Part shown: positions 17,229-25,104 of the stretch, piece after piece | Numbering within the stretch: position 1 is the first letter of the stretch | How the letters are laid out: every line of letters starts with the position of its first letter | Source of the DNA: DASRDZ01 sp035569495 | GTDB taxonomy: Bacteria; Chloroflexota; Dormibacteria; Aeolococcales; Aeolococcaceae | Direction: 5' to 3' | Assembly: GCA_035569495.1 (NCBI GenBank) | Contig: DATMMX010000038.1 | Span: 216,079-280,078 of the forward strand | DNA length: 64,000 bases | Position numbers and translations under genes: made by a program | The notes under the pieces: generated by a model | Databases searched by the model: none | Seen by the model: only the letters and a program-made list of their open reading frames with translations | What the model was told of the DNA's origin: nothing

Positions 17229-17855
17229 TCAGGATGCCGTGGGCCGAGGCATGGTGACTGGAGTGGTGGCCCTCAAAGGCTTGGTGGCGCGCACGCCCAT
17301 CCTCCAGGAGCCCAGCTCGAAAAGCAGGGCGCCCAGGGCGGCGGCGGCGGCGACGACGAGCCCGATGGCGGCGTAGAAGGCGTACTGTCCGACCTGCCAC
17401 CACCCGTAGGCGTTGAGCAACAGGCCGCGGAGCGTCTCACCCATGAAGAGGGTGGTGCGCTGCCCGCTCAGCGTGGCGACGACCTTGGCATCCGGGGTGG
17501 CCTTGGCCTGCTCGGCGATCAGGGCGCCGCTCACCTGCGAGTAGGTCTGGCCGTTGGCGACCTTGGACAGGTGCACGTTGATGTAGTCGTTGGCGTACGC
17601 CTGCGCCTGCGGGCCGGTGCTCACCGCCTGTCCCGCGTACTGCGAGAGGTCGGCGTACTGAACGGCGCCCAGCGTCTTGGCGTCGAAGCCCGGCGACCCG
17701 ACGGTGGGCACGGTGATCTTCTGGGCGGTCAGCTCGGTGATCACCTGGTCGTGCGAGAAGCTGTTGGCCCAGAAGAGGAACCCTGCCGCGAAGCTGAAGA
17801 TGCCGATCAGCCCCACCTGCAGGACGAGGATCCGCCAGCGGATTCCGGTGGTCAT
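17229..17855 (-). CDS. Two-TM membrane protein with large extracytoplasmic loop
   Basis: The protein has 208 aa starting at ATG 17855, with a GGGAGA ribosome-binding site. TM1 is at residues ~7-29 (ILVLQVGLIGIFSFAAGFLF) and TM2 at ~155-180 (AFYAAIGLVVAAAAALGALL). The ~125-residue loop between them is rich in Gln/Ala/Val (ELTAQKITVPTVGSPGFDAK, AVQYADLSQYAGQAVSTGPQ) with no Cys or obvious enzyme motif. I do not recognise a named family. The layout of TM, ~125-residue loop, TM resembles each half of the protein at 33447-34508, and both genes have a DosR-like palindrome about 126 bases upstream. It is probably a stress-induced envelope protein. Confidence 0.6.
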   Translation of the reverse strand: MTTGIRWRILVLQVGLIGIFSFAAGFLFWANSFSHDQVITELTAQKITVPTVGSPGFDAKTLGAVQYADLSQYAGQAVSTGPQAQAYANDYINVHLSKVANGQTYSQVSGALIAEQAKATPDAKVVATLSGQRTTLFMGETLRGLLLNAYGWWQVGQYAFYAAIGLVVAAAAALGALLFELGSWRMGVRATKPLRATTPVTMPRPTAS

Positions 17856-17887
17856 TGTCGTTCTCCCGGCTGTTGAAGATGGTGTTG

Positions 17888-17901
17888 TGGCCGTTCGACC
17901 A
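17888..17901. promoter_or_regulatory. Proximal imperfect palindrome upstream of the two-TM protein
   Basis: TGGCCGTTCGACCA has near-symmetric arms (GGNC-GTTC-GNCC, with T and A at the ends) and shares the CGTTCGACC core with the perfect box at 27937. It lies 33 bases before the start at 17855, while the stronger box is 127 bases before it. Paired sites are common in DosR-controlled promoters. Confidence 0.4.
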
Positions 17902-17979
17902 CGTGTCCATCTTTGCTGGGCAGGAAGATTCGCCCTAGAGGCAGGCGCCACCGATCGTCAGCGGGAGGAAGGTCCCGAG

Positions 17980-17997
17980 CCGGGACCAAAGTCCCGG
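17980..17997. promoter_or_regulatory. DosR/DevR-type box upstream of the two-TM membrane protein
   Basis: CCGGGACCAAAGTCCCGG is an almost perfect 18-base palindrome. Its core GGGACCAAAGTCCC differs from the mycobacterial DosR consensus (S-GGGACTWWAGTCCC-S) at one half-site base only. A second arm, GGTCCCG at 17971-17977, forms another inverted repeat with CGGGACC at 17981-17987. It is the best match in the window and lies in the gap 127 bases before the start at 17855. Confidence 0.65.
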
Positions 17998-18022
17998 GGA
18001 CCACCCGGGGACTCCGGACCTG

Positions 18023-19870
18023 TCAGCCCTTGCCGTAGTTGGCATCGATCACCGTGGCGTAGCGCTGCGCGACCACCTTGCGGCGCACCTTGAAGGTGGG
18101 CGTCAGCTCCTCGCCAACCGTGAAGTCGACGGGCAGCAGTTGCCAGCGCTTCACCTGCTCGACGTGGGCGAGCTGCGCGTTGACGGCGTCGACGTGGCTC
18201 TGGACCTCCGCCCGGACCAGCGGGTGTTCGGCCAGCTCGGCGAGCGACCCGTCGAGGCGGTGCTCGCGGGCGAACTCGAAGGCCTGGTCGGAATCGAGCG
18301 TCAGCAGCGCACTGATGTAGGGCCGCTGGTCACCGATGGCGACTGCGTTGCCGATCAGAGGATGTTCCTTCAGTGCGACCTCGATGTTGGTCGGCGAGAC
18401 GTTCTTGCCACCCGCCGTGATGATGAGGTCCTTCTTGCGGTCGGTGATTCGCAGGTAGCCCGCATCATCGAATTCGCCGACGTCGCCGGTGCGGAGCCAG
18501 CCGTCGACCAGCACGTCGGAGGTCGCCGCCGAGTCCTTGTAGTACCCGGCGAAGACGGCTCCGCAGCGCACCAGGATCTCCCCGTCCGGCGCGATCTTCA
18601 CGTCGACGCCCGGGAGTGGTGGTCCGACCGTGCCGATACGCACGGCTCCGATGGGATTGACGCTGGTGACACCGACGTCCTCGGACATGCCGTACAGCTC
18701 GGACACCTCGAGCCCGACCGCATGCAGGGAGCGCAGCACGTCGGGGGAGATCGGTGCCGCGGCCGTGATCAGCACGGTCGCCTGGTCGAGACCGACCTGG
18801 ACGCGAATGTGGTGCAGCACCAGGCGATCGGCCAGCGCAAGGCGCCGCGCGCGAATCCTGCCGAGCCTCCGTCCGGTCTGCCGGCGATCGACAGCACGCC
18901 GTCCCTCGGCAATGGCCCAGCGGGCGAGCAGGCGTCGCGGCGCGGGCAGTTCGCCGACCTCGTGCCGGATTCGGTCGGCGACCTTCTCCCAGACCCGCGG
19001 CACACCGACGAAGACGGTTGGTCGGACATCGCGAAGATGGGCGGCCAGCATGCCGAAGCTGGCCGCGAAGTGGACGGCGTTGCCGAAGATGTATTGGCGG
19101 TACTCGCTGGACAGGCGCTCCGCCACATGGGCCAGGGGCAGGTAGCTGATCACCCGGTCGTTCGATGACACCGGGATGCGGCTGGTGAAGTGGCGCATCG
19201 CCGCGTCGACGTTGCGGTGGGTGATCATCACCGCCTTGGGTGGTCCCGTCGTCCCGCTGGTGTAGACGAGCGTGGCAACGTCGTCCGGCGCGACGGCGGC
19301 GATGCGCCGGTCCACCTCGGGGAGGCCGCCGGCGTTCAGCGCTGCCGCGCCCCGCGACAACGCCTCCGCGAAGCTGATCACGAAGCCGTCCTCGGACACC
19401 GGTACGTCGGTGTCGACGACGACGATCCGCTGCAACGCGGGCAGGGTGGTGCGCACGCCAAGGACGCGCTCCACGATGCGCTCGGAGTCCACGAAGACAA
19501 CGGCACTCCCGGAGTGACCGAGGACGTACGCGCCCTCAGCAGCGCTCAGAGAGTGGTAGATGGGCGTCGGGCACAGGTGCGCGCTCAGCGTTCCCATGTC
19601 GGCGATGTGCCATTCGGGCCGGTTCTCAGACCAGATGGCCACGTGGGTGCCGTCGGGCACGCCCTCCGAGACGAGGTAGGCGGCGATGCGCCACACGCGT
19701 TCGCCGAATTCGCCCCACGTCGTCATGGCCCACGGTCCCCCGCGATACGCGTACATCGCCGGCCGGTGGGCCTGGACGTCGACCTGGCGCCAGAAGTGAT
19801 CGACGAGCGTCGTGACTGGATGGTGAGTCGGAACCAGTCCGGTCGCCGGCGCGTCGAGGGTAAGTGTCAT
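18023..19870 (-). CDS. AMP-dependent long-chain acyl-CoA synthetase (FadD15-like)
   Basis: The protein has 615 aa starting at ATG 19870, with an AAGGG site. It is an ANL-superfamily adenylating enzyme: the P-loop-like VYTSGTTGPPKAVMITHRNV (~200-220), the A5-type ELYGMSEDVGVTSVNP, the A8 motif GWLRTGDVGEFDDAGYLRIT DRKKDLIITAGGKNVSP, and a C-terminal domain ending LTPTFKVRRKVVAQRY, where the catalytic Lys of the PTFKVRR group lies. This is the long-chain fatty acyl-CoA ligase subgroup. It follows the DsrE-like gene by 15 bases and may be the last gene of the sulfur operon. The Pat-like GNAT fusion nearby could acetylate its active-site Lys. Confidence 0.9.
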   Translation of the reverse strand: MTLTLDAPATGLVPTHHPVTTLVDHFWRQVDVQAHRPAMYAYRGGPWAMTTWGEFGERVWRIAAYLVSEGVPDGTHVAIWSENRPEWHIADMGTLSAHLCPTPIYHSLSAAEGAYVLGHSGSAVVFVDSERIVERVLGVRTTLPALQRIVVVDTDVPVSEDGFVISFAEALSRGAAALNAGGLPEVDRRIAAVAPDDVATLVYTSGTTGPPKAVMITHRNVDAAMRHFTSRIPVSSNDRVISYLPLAHVAERLSSEYRQYIFGNAVHFAASFGMLAAHLRDVRPTVFVGVPRVWEKVADRIRHEVGELPAPRRLLARWAIAEGRRAVDRRQTGRRLGRIRARRLALADRLVLHHIRVQVGLDQATVLITAAAPISPDVLRSLHAVGLEVSELYGMSEDVGVTSVNPIGAVRIGTVGPPLPGVDVKIAPDGEILVRCGAVFAGYYKDSAATSDVLVDGWLRTGDVGEFDDAGYLRITDRKKDLIITAGGKNVSPTNIEVALKEHPLIGNAVAIGDQRPYISALLTLDSDQAFEFAREHRLDGSLAELAEHPLVRAEVQSHVDAVNAQLAHVEQVKRWQLLPVDFTVGEELTPTFKVRRKVVAQRYATVIDANYGKG

Positions 19871-19885
19871 GGCTGTGCCCTTGGG

Positions 19886-20389
19886 CTAGGTGAAGATGAT
19901 CTGCCAGCCAGCCGCCTTGTCGTAGAACTCGCCGACCGTGATGACGTCCTCGACCTGGTCGATGAAGTCGCTGCGGTCGAGGCCGAAAAGGTCGACCGAT
20001 GCCTTGCAGGCATAGAGCTTCGCGCCGGTGTCGGCGATCATCTCGACGAACTCGGGAATCGACGGGATGTCGAGCTTCTCCATCTTCGACGCCAGATAGT
20101 GGGTCATCACCGACGACATGCCGGGTACGCCGCCGAGCCAGGTGGCGAGGTGGAGGCCGGGATTGCCGACGGTGGCGATCTTGATGTGCTCGTGACGAGA
20201 GCGGTGGATCGCATCGAGACCGAAGAAGGTGAAGAGCAGGTCGGCCTGGATGCCCTCGGCGCGTGCGCCGTTGGCCATGATCAGGCCGGGGTAGACGCCG
20301 TCGAGCGAGCCCTTCGAGATGATGATCGACACCTTCTCGATGCGCGGCGGCGCGGCCGCCGCGGTGTCAGGAACTGTCAGCGTGGCCAT
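19886..20389 (-). CDS. DsrE/DsrF-like sulfur-transfer protein
   Basis: The protein has 167 aa, starting at the TGATG overlap with the DsrC/TusE-like gene. It is a DsrE/F-like (DsrE2-type peroxiredoxin-family) fold: EKVSIIISKGSLDGVYPGLI, then QADLLFTFFGLDAIHRSRHE and ADTGAKLYACKASVDLFGLD. The Cys in LYACKAS is the conserved cysteine position of the DsrE2 group that carries persulfide. Such proteins pass sulfane sulfur between rhodanese/SQR-type donors and DsrC/TusE. The neighbours provide exactly those partners. Confidence 0.85.
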   Translation of the reverse strand: MATLTVPDTAAAAPPRIEKVSIIISKGSLDGVYPGLIMANGARAEGIQADLLFTFFGLDAIHRSRHEHIKIATVGNPGLHLATWLGGVPGMSSVMTHYLASKMEKLDIPSIPEFVEMIADTGAKLYACKASVDLFGLDRSDFIDQVEDVITVGEFYDKAAGWQIIFT

Positions 20390-20706
20390 CAGATGCACCC
20401 TCGCGGCTTGGGGATCCCGGCGATCCGCGCCGCTGTCTTGGCCGGTCCTGTGGGGAAGACCTCGTAGAGCTCCTTGATCGACACCCCGGACGTCTTGCCG
20501 AGGACTCGCACACTCGGTCCCGCGCCCTTCTCCGGGTACTCCTTGCGCATGAACCGGATCACCTGCCAGTGCGTGTCGGTGAGGTGCTCGATGCCCGCCT
20601 GGCGGGCCAGCTCGGGCACCATCTCCTCGGTCCACTGCTCGGGATGGAGGAAGAAGCCCTCGTCGTTGAGCTCGACGAGGGTTGCGGGCAGCGTCAGCGT
20701 GGCCAT
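20389..20706 (-). CDS. DsrC/TusE-family sulfur carrier protein
   Basis: The protein has 105 aa. The family pattern is clear: LNDEGFFLHPEQWTEEMVPE, then LTDTHWQVIRFMRKEY and the C-terminal arm PAKTAARIAGIPKPRGCI. The penultimate Cys (CysA) is present. The second Cys found about ten residues before it in true dissimilatory DsrC is Ala here, so this is the TusE/DsrC-like single-Cys form that acts in sulfur relay rather than trisulfide formation. It overlaps the SQR-like gene by 13 bases and the DsrE-like gene by one, which indicates a tightly coupled operon. Confidence 0.88.
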   Translation of the reverse strand: MATLTLPATLVELNDEGFFLHPEQWTEEMVPELARQAGIEHLTDTHWQVIRFMRKEYPEKGAGPSVRVLGKTSGVSIKELYEVFPTGPAKTAARIAGIPKPRGCI

Positions 20707-21938
20707 GTCACCGTCTCCTTTCCCGCCGTGGGCATTCGCGACGACACGCCGGGGAGGTCGCGCCCCGGGAGCAGCGAGTGCCAGTAGAACCACTGGAACA
20801 TCAGCTTGCCCAGGTGGTTGAGCCGCGACTCCTTGAGCAGCGGCAGTCCCACCCTGGTTGGGTAGTGGCCGGGCAGCGGCTCGGTGTCGTAGTTGAAGTC
20901 GATGAGCAACGCCTTGCCGAAGCCGGTCTCGATGAAGCAGTTGGTGTGCCCGTCGAAGGATGCCACCAGCTCCTCGCCGGCGAGGAAGTGGGCCACGTTG
21001 TCACAGAGAACGTCACCCTCGAAGTGGGTGACCGATCCGGCCTTCGACGTCGGGATGCTGGCCGCGTCGCCGATGACGAAGATGTTGGGGCGCGCGTGCG
21101 ACTGCAGCGTGTGCTCGTCGGTGGGAACGAAGTTCAGCTCGTCGCCGAGACCGGGGGAGCGACCGACGTACTCGGCGCCGCCGTGGAGCGGGACCATCAC
21201 CGCCAGGTCGAAGTCGAGCTCACGGCCGTCGTAGCCCACCAGCTTGCGCGACGCGCCGTCGACAGTCCCGACGTTGAACTCGGTGACCAGCTCGATGTGG
21301 CGGTCGGCGAGCATGCCGCCCAGCGCTCGGGATGCGACCGGCTTGGTGAAGGCGCCGTCGAGAGGCGTCGCGTAGACGAGCTCCACGCGATCGCGGATAC
21401 CCCGCTCGGTGAAATACGAGTCGGCGAGAAAGCAGAACTCGAGTGGTGCGACCGGGCACTTGATCGGCATGTCGACGACGTCGACGACCAGCCGCCCACT
21501 TGTGAAGCCGGCCAGCGTCGTGGCCAGTTTGCGGGCGCCGTCGAGAGAGTAGAAGGTGTGGACCGTCTCACCCCATCCCGGCCCGGTCATTCCCTCTGTC
21601 TCGTCGGGAAGCAGCGTCGCCCCCGTGGCGACGATGAGCACGTCGTAGGTGAGCGTGGCACCGCCGTCGAGGTGCACGGTGGTGGCGCTGATGTCGACGT
21701 GGTCGATGGCCGCCTGGACGTACTCGATGCCCGCGTGGAGCTGAAGGCGTCGCGGCCGGACGATGTCCTCGGCGGCAAGACCGAAGGGCACGAAGAGAAG
21801 CCCGGGCTGGTAGACGTGCTGGTCGTCCTGGTCGACGACGGTGATGCCGGCTGCCGAGGCAGGCAAGGCGCGACGGAGACGGTTGGCCGCCAGCGTGCCG
21901 CCGGTGCCCGCGCCGAGGATGACGATGTGATCAGTCAT
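20694..21938 (-). CDS. Sulfide:quinone oxidoreductase-like flavoprotein
   Basis: The protein has 414 aa. The N-terminal FAD site is HIVILGAGTGGTLAANRLRR, a second site is LIVATGATLLPDE, and the C-terminal FAD motif is IFVIGDAASIPTSKAGSVTH. Cysteines at about 161 and 169 (MPIKCPVAPLEFC) and 334 (HTNCFIETG) sit where SQR and related enzymes keep redox cysteines. The C-terminal segment (GKLMFQWFYWHSLLPGRDLP) is amphipathic and may touch the membrane. This subgroup commonly neighbours DsrE and TusE-like genes. It likely oxidises sulfide or a persulfide to sulfane sulfur handed to DsrE/DsrC. It overlaps the small gene upstream by 8 bases. Confidence 0.85.
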   Translation of the reverse strand: MTDHIVILGAGTGGTLAANRLRRALPASAAGITVVDQDDQHVYQPGLLFVPFGLAAEDIVRPRRLQLHAGIEYVQAAIDHVDISATTVHLDGGATLTYDVLIVATGATLLPDETEGMTGPGWGETVHTFYSLDGARKLATTLAGFTSGRLVVDVVDMPIKCPVAPLEFCFLADSYFTERGIRDRVELVYATPLDGAFTKPVASRALGGMLADRHIELVTEFNVGTVDGASRKLVGYDGRELDFDLAVMVPLHGGAEYVGRSPGLGDELNFVPTDEHTLQSHARPNIFVIGDAASIPTSKAGSVTHFEGDVLCDNVAHFLAGEELVASFDGHTNCFIETGFGKALLIDFNYDTEPLPGHYPTRVGLPLLKESRLNHLGKLMFQWFYWHSLLPGRDLPGVSSRMPTAGKETVTWPR

Positions 21939-22176
21939 CGTGGACGAACGCTGCCAGCGGGCACGCCGTTCCCTCGTGGTCGAGAATGGTGAGCCGCCAG
22001 CCTTCGATCCCGGTCCCGTACGCCGGCACGATGCGCCGCCCGGCACAGGGCACCTGGTGTCCCTCGACAGCCACGGGGCAGCCCCCATGGTCGTCGGGGC
22101 CGGAGCACTGGCCGACGAGTGCCCGCGTGCCGCGGTCGAGAATGAGGATCAGCCGATCGCGTCGTTGCGTGTTCAT
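21931..22176 (-). CDS. Small Cys-containing protein, first gene of the sulfur operon
   Basis: The protein has 81 aa (MNTQRRDRLILILDRGTRAL). It has four cysteines (QCSG, GGCPV, VPCAG, TACPL) in a compact beta-rich sequence (GWRLTILDHEGTACPLAAFV). I do not recognise the family. Spaced cysteines suggest a metal-binding or sulfur-handling role, but that is inference. Its stop overlaps the start of the SQR-like gene. A DosR-like palindrome lies 37 bases upstream of its start. Confidence 0.6.
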   Translation of the reverse strand: MNTQRRDRLILILDRGTRALVGQCSGPDDHGGCPVAVEGHQVPCAGRRIVPAYGTGIEGWRLTILDHEGTACPLAAFVHDD

Positions 22177-22212
22177 CACGATGTCACTGTTGCGCGCGGT
22201 CGACGGGCCTGC

Positions 22213-22230
22213 CAGAGACCAAGGTCCCTG
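22213..22230. promoter_or_regulatory. DosR-type box upstream of the sulfur operon
   Basis: CAGAGACCAAGGTCCCTG is an 18-base palindrome with a single mismatch outside its two central bases; read on the minus strand it is CAGGGACCTTGGTCTCTG. It lies 37 bases upstream of the first gene of the operon (start 22176). The core resembles the DosR box (GGGAC-N4-GTCCC). Confidence 0.55.
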
Positions 22231-22345
22231 CTGTGCGGTACTGTCGGTCCTCTTGGCAGAGTCGCCATCCGATGGGGCAGTCGGAGCAGAAGGGTGACGG
22301 ACGCTCCACCTCAGTGGACCAGCCCGATCCGCATGAAGCTGAGGC

Positions 22346-24001
22346 TCACGCAGAGGCGAGGTCGCGACGGCGGAAGATCCACGTGGCTGCACCTGCCAGC
22401 CCGGCGCCGAGCAGCACGAGTCCAGCCGCGCTCGCCCAGTCGGGATCGACGGCCGGCACCGGGGCGACGTGATGGAGCACCGAGGTCTCCAGCAGCGGTC
22501 GAGCCAGGTCGATCGACGAGCCGATCATCTCCACCAGGAACGACCAGGCGATGAGGGCGTAGGTGACGATCCCGGTGAGCCGTGGCGCCACGGCGTGAAC
22601 GAACGTGCCGAGCCCGAGCACGAACAGCCCGGCCGGCACGGCGTTGAAACCGCCCTCGACCACGCGCGCGAAGGACACGGCGCCAGTGTCCTGGGTGATT
22701 GCGCCAATCCAGGCCAGAACTCCCGCGACTGCGCCGCAGAGCACGACCAGCGCCGCTGCGGTGATCACGCGCGTCACCAGCCAGGCCGAGCGGCTCACCG
22801 GCCGGACCAGCAGGTTGTCGAGCCGTCCCTCCGCCTCCTCGTCGCGCGTTGCCCCCACCTGGCCGGCGGCGACCACGGCGAGCACGGTGGTGAGGACGAG
22901 GAAGGTCACGCCGAGGTACGCCTGGGCGTCGAGGGTCGGCGCGCCGAGGCGACGGAGGATGTCGGCGGCGCTGCTCGACCCGGCCACCGCCTGGGCCGCC
23001 GACTGTGCCACCAGGCCGAAGACCAACCCGCCCACGGCGAAGGCGATCAGCCAGCCCAGGGCCACGGGGCGGATCAGCCGCAGCGCCAGGCCCGCGGGCG
23101 TACCGAGCAGCCGGGTGTGGGCTGCGGCGCTGTCCTGGGCGGGGAGGACGCTGGCGCCCACGTCGCGCCGGCGCGCCAGGCGGACGGTGAGCGCCGTGGC
23201 CAGAACGGCGAGCCCGAGCACCGGAAGCAGCGCCGCCGGCCGCGGCGACACCAGCGGCTGCACCTCCTCCACCCAGCCCAGGGGGCTGGCCCAGCGAAGC
23301 CCCTGGAGTCGGCTGCTCGAGTCGGCGGCCATGCGCAGCAGGAAGGCCACGCCCAGAACCGCTCCGGCGATGGCTGCGGCCCGGCGGCGGGTGCCGGCGA
23401 GCTGTCCGGCCAGAGCGCCGATGGCGAGGAACATGGCCGCGCTGGCGGTGAGGGCTACGGCGAGCAGCAAGGCGTCCCAGGCGCCGACCGGGGGATCGAC
23501 GCTGTGCAGGGTGGCCACGCTCAGCAACGCGGTGATGGAGAACAGCGCGAGCCATCCCGCTGCCAGCCCTGCCACTGCCTGGACCGCAGCGCGACCCCGC
23601 GTGGTCAGGCCGGTCAGCAGCACCTCCCAGCGACCGCTCTCCTCCTCACCGCGGAGCAGGCGCGTCCCGGAGAGCACGCCCCACACCGCGCCGACCAGGC
23701 TGAGCACGCCCAGGCAGCGCCAGGCGGTGAATCCGGCCACGGTGTCGATGCGGTGCGCCGACCCGAGCAGGGCGGCCAGACCGGCGTTGTCGCCGAGCGA
23801 CCGGGCGAGCTGGGCGCGCGATGCAGCGTCGGGATACGCGGCGGCATATCCCTTCGCCGAGGCGGCGACGTAGATCCCGAAGGCCACCCCCCACACCGCG
23901 CCCGAGCGCAGCGCACGCCGCGCCACCACGCGGCCAACCAGCGTGGTCGGACCGCGGAGCGCCGCCGCCGCCTCAGCCAGCGACACCGCGACCCTCGCCA
24001 T
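22346..24001 (-). CDS. ABC transporter permease (ABC-2 type exporter)
   Basis: The protein has 551 aa with about 12 hydrophobic segments in two similar halves. Repeated loops LLRGEEESGRWEVLLTGLTT and ATRDEEAEGRLDNLLVRPVS follow the second TM of each half. This duplicated EE-x-GR-x-(E/D) loop is typical of the polyketide-antibiotic exporter-like permeases. Its start overlaps the ATPase gene by 29 bases. The cargo is unknown. Confidence 0.85.
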   Translation of the reverse strand: MARVAVSLAEAAAALRGPTTLVGRVVARRALRSGAVWGVAFGIYVAASAKGYAAAYPDAASRAQLARSLGDNAGLAALLGSAHRIDTVAGFTAWRCLGVLSLVGAVWGVLSGTRLLRGEEESGRWEVLLTGLTTRGRAAVQAVAGLAAGWLALFSITALLSVATLHSVDPPVGAWDALLLAVALTASAAMFLAIGALAGQLAGTRRRAAAIAGAVLGVAFLLRMAADSSSRLQGLRWASPLGWVEEVQPLVSPRPAALLPVLGLAVLATALTVRLARRRDVGASVLPAQDSAAAHTRLLGTPAGLALRLIRPVALGWLIAFAVGGLVFGLVAQSAAQAVAGSSSAADILRRLGAPTLDAQAYLGVTFLVLTTVLAVVAAGQVGATRDEEAEGRLDNLLVRPVSRSAWLVTRVITAAALVVLCGAVAGVLAWIGAITQDTGAVSFARVVEGGFNAVPAGLFVLGLGTFVHAVAPRLTGIVTYALIAWSFLVEMIGSSIDLARPLLETSVLHHVAPVPAVDPDWASAAGLVLLGAGLAGAATWIFRRRDLASA

Positions 24002-24890
24002 CGCCGTAGTGCGCCAGGAACAGCTCCTCCAGCGAGGGCTCGCGGCTGACCAGCTTGCGCACTCCTGCCGTCGCCAGCACCCGCAGCAGCGGCTCGACCG
24101 GGCCGCGCACCTGGCATCGCAGCAGGTGGCCGTCGACCTCGACCGCGCTGACTCCGGGCACGGCGGTGAGGTCGGGAGGTGTGCTGTCGAACAGCGCCTC
24201 GACCGACAGCGCCGACAGATGGCGCAGCTCCTCCAGCGTGCCCATCTCCACCAGCCGCCCGCGGCGCAGGATGGCGACGCGATCGCACAGCGCTTCCACC
24301 TCGCTGAGGATGTGCGACGAGAGGAACACGGTCTGGCCGCGTTCCTTGGCCTCGTGCACGCAGTGGCGGAAGGCCTGCTCCATCAGCGGATCGAGGCCGC
24401 TGGTCGGCTCGTCGAGGACGAGCAGGTCGGGCCGTACCATCAGGGCGGCGATCAGCATCAGCTTCTGGCGGTTGCCCTTCGAGTACGCACGGACCTTTTT
24501 GGACGTGTCGAAGTCGAAGCGCTGAACGAGCAGGTCGCGGTACTGCATGTCGACATGTCCGTGCAGCGCACCGAGCAGATGCAGCGTCTCGGCGCCGGTG
24601 AGCGACGGCCACAGGTTGGCTTCGCCGGGAACGTAGGCGAGGCGTCGGTGCGCGTCGACGGTGTCACGCCAGCAGTCGAGACCGAAGATGGTTGCTGCGC
24701 CGGCGGTGGGGTTGATCAGGCCGAGCAGCAGCCGGATGGTGGTGGTCTTGCCGGCACCGTTGGGGCCGAGGTAGCCGACCACCTCACCGGGCGTGACCTC
24801 GAGGTCGAGACCCTGCAGGGCGTCGACGCCGCCGAAGCGTTTCGAGAGACCCTCGGTGCGGATGGCGGGCGTCGTGGTGCGAAGCGTCAT
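23973..24890 (-). CDS. ABC transporter ATP-binding protein
   Basis: The protein has 305 aa starting at ATG 24890. Walker A is GYLGPNGAGKTTTIRLLLG, the signature loop is YSKGNRQKL (a variant of LSGGQ), and Walker B is DLLVLDEPTSGLDPLMEQAF, followed by the switch His in SSHILSEVEAL. The C-terminal ~85 residues (ELRHLSALSVEALFDSTPPD) are the usual regulatory tail of drug/antibiotic exporters. It forms a two-gene exporter with the permease. It is divergent from the alcohol dehydrogenase. Confidence 0.9.
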   Translation of the reverse strand: MTLRTTTPAIRTEGLSKRFGGVDALQGLDLEVTPGEVVGYLGPNGAGKTTTIRLLLGLINPTAGAATIFGLDCWRDTVDAHRRLAYVPGEANLWPSLTGAETLHLLGALHGHVDMQYRDLLVQRFDFDTSKKVRAYSKGNRQKLMLIAALMVRPDLLVLDEPTSGLDPLMEQAFRHCVHEAKERGQTVFLSSHILSEVEALCDRVAILRRGRLVEMGTLEELRHLSALSVEALFDSTPPDLTAVPGVSAVEVDGHLLRCQVRGPVEPLLRVLATAGVRKLVSREPSLEELFLAHYGDGEGRGVAG

Positions 24891-25025
24891 GGTGGTCGGC
24901 GCCGATTGTGGGTGATGGCCCGTGCTGCCTGCCGCGGTCTGAGGCCCCAGCCTGGGCGCGGTGCACCAGGCACCCCAAGAGGCGGTGGTCACCGCCCGCC
25001 GCAGCGACCGAGGCCCTCGACGTCA

Positions 25026-25039
25026 GGGCCGAACGGCAC
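25026..25039. promoter_or_regulatory. Weak DosR-like site upstream of the alcohol dehydrogenase
   Basis: GGGCCGAACGGCAC has one mismatch to GGGNC-N4-GNCCC and lies 65 bases before the start at 25105. The extended TCAGGGCCGAA is shared with the site before the PNPOx-like gene at a similar distance (63 bases). Confidence 0.3.
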
Positions 25040-25104
25040 TGGCGGCGTCACTCGACATCGGTGGATCGTGCTCTGACAGGACACACTGAACGAGGAGACA
25101 TGCC

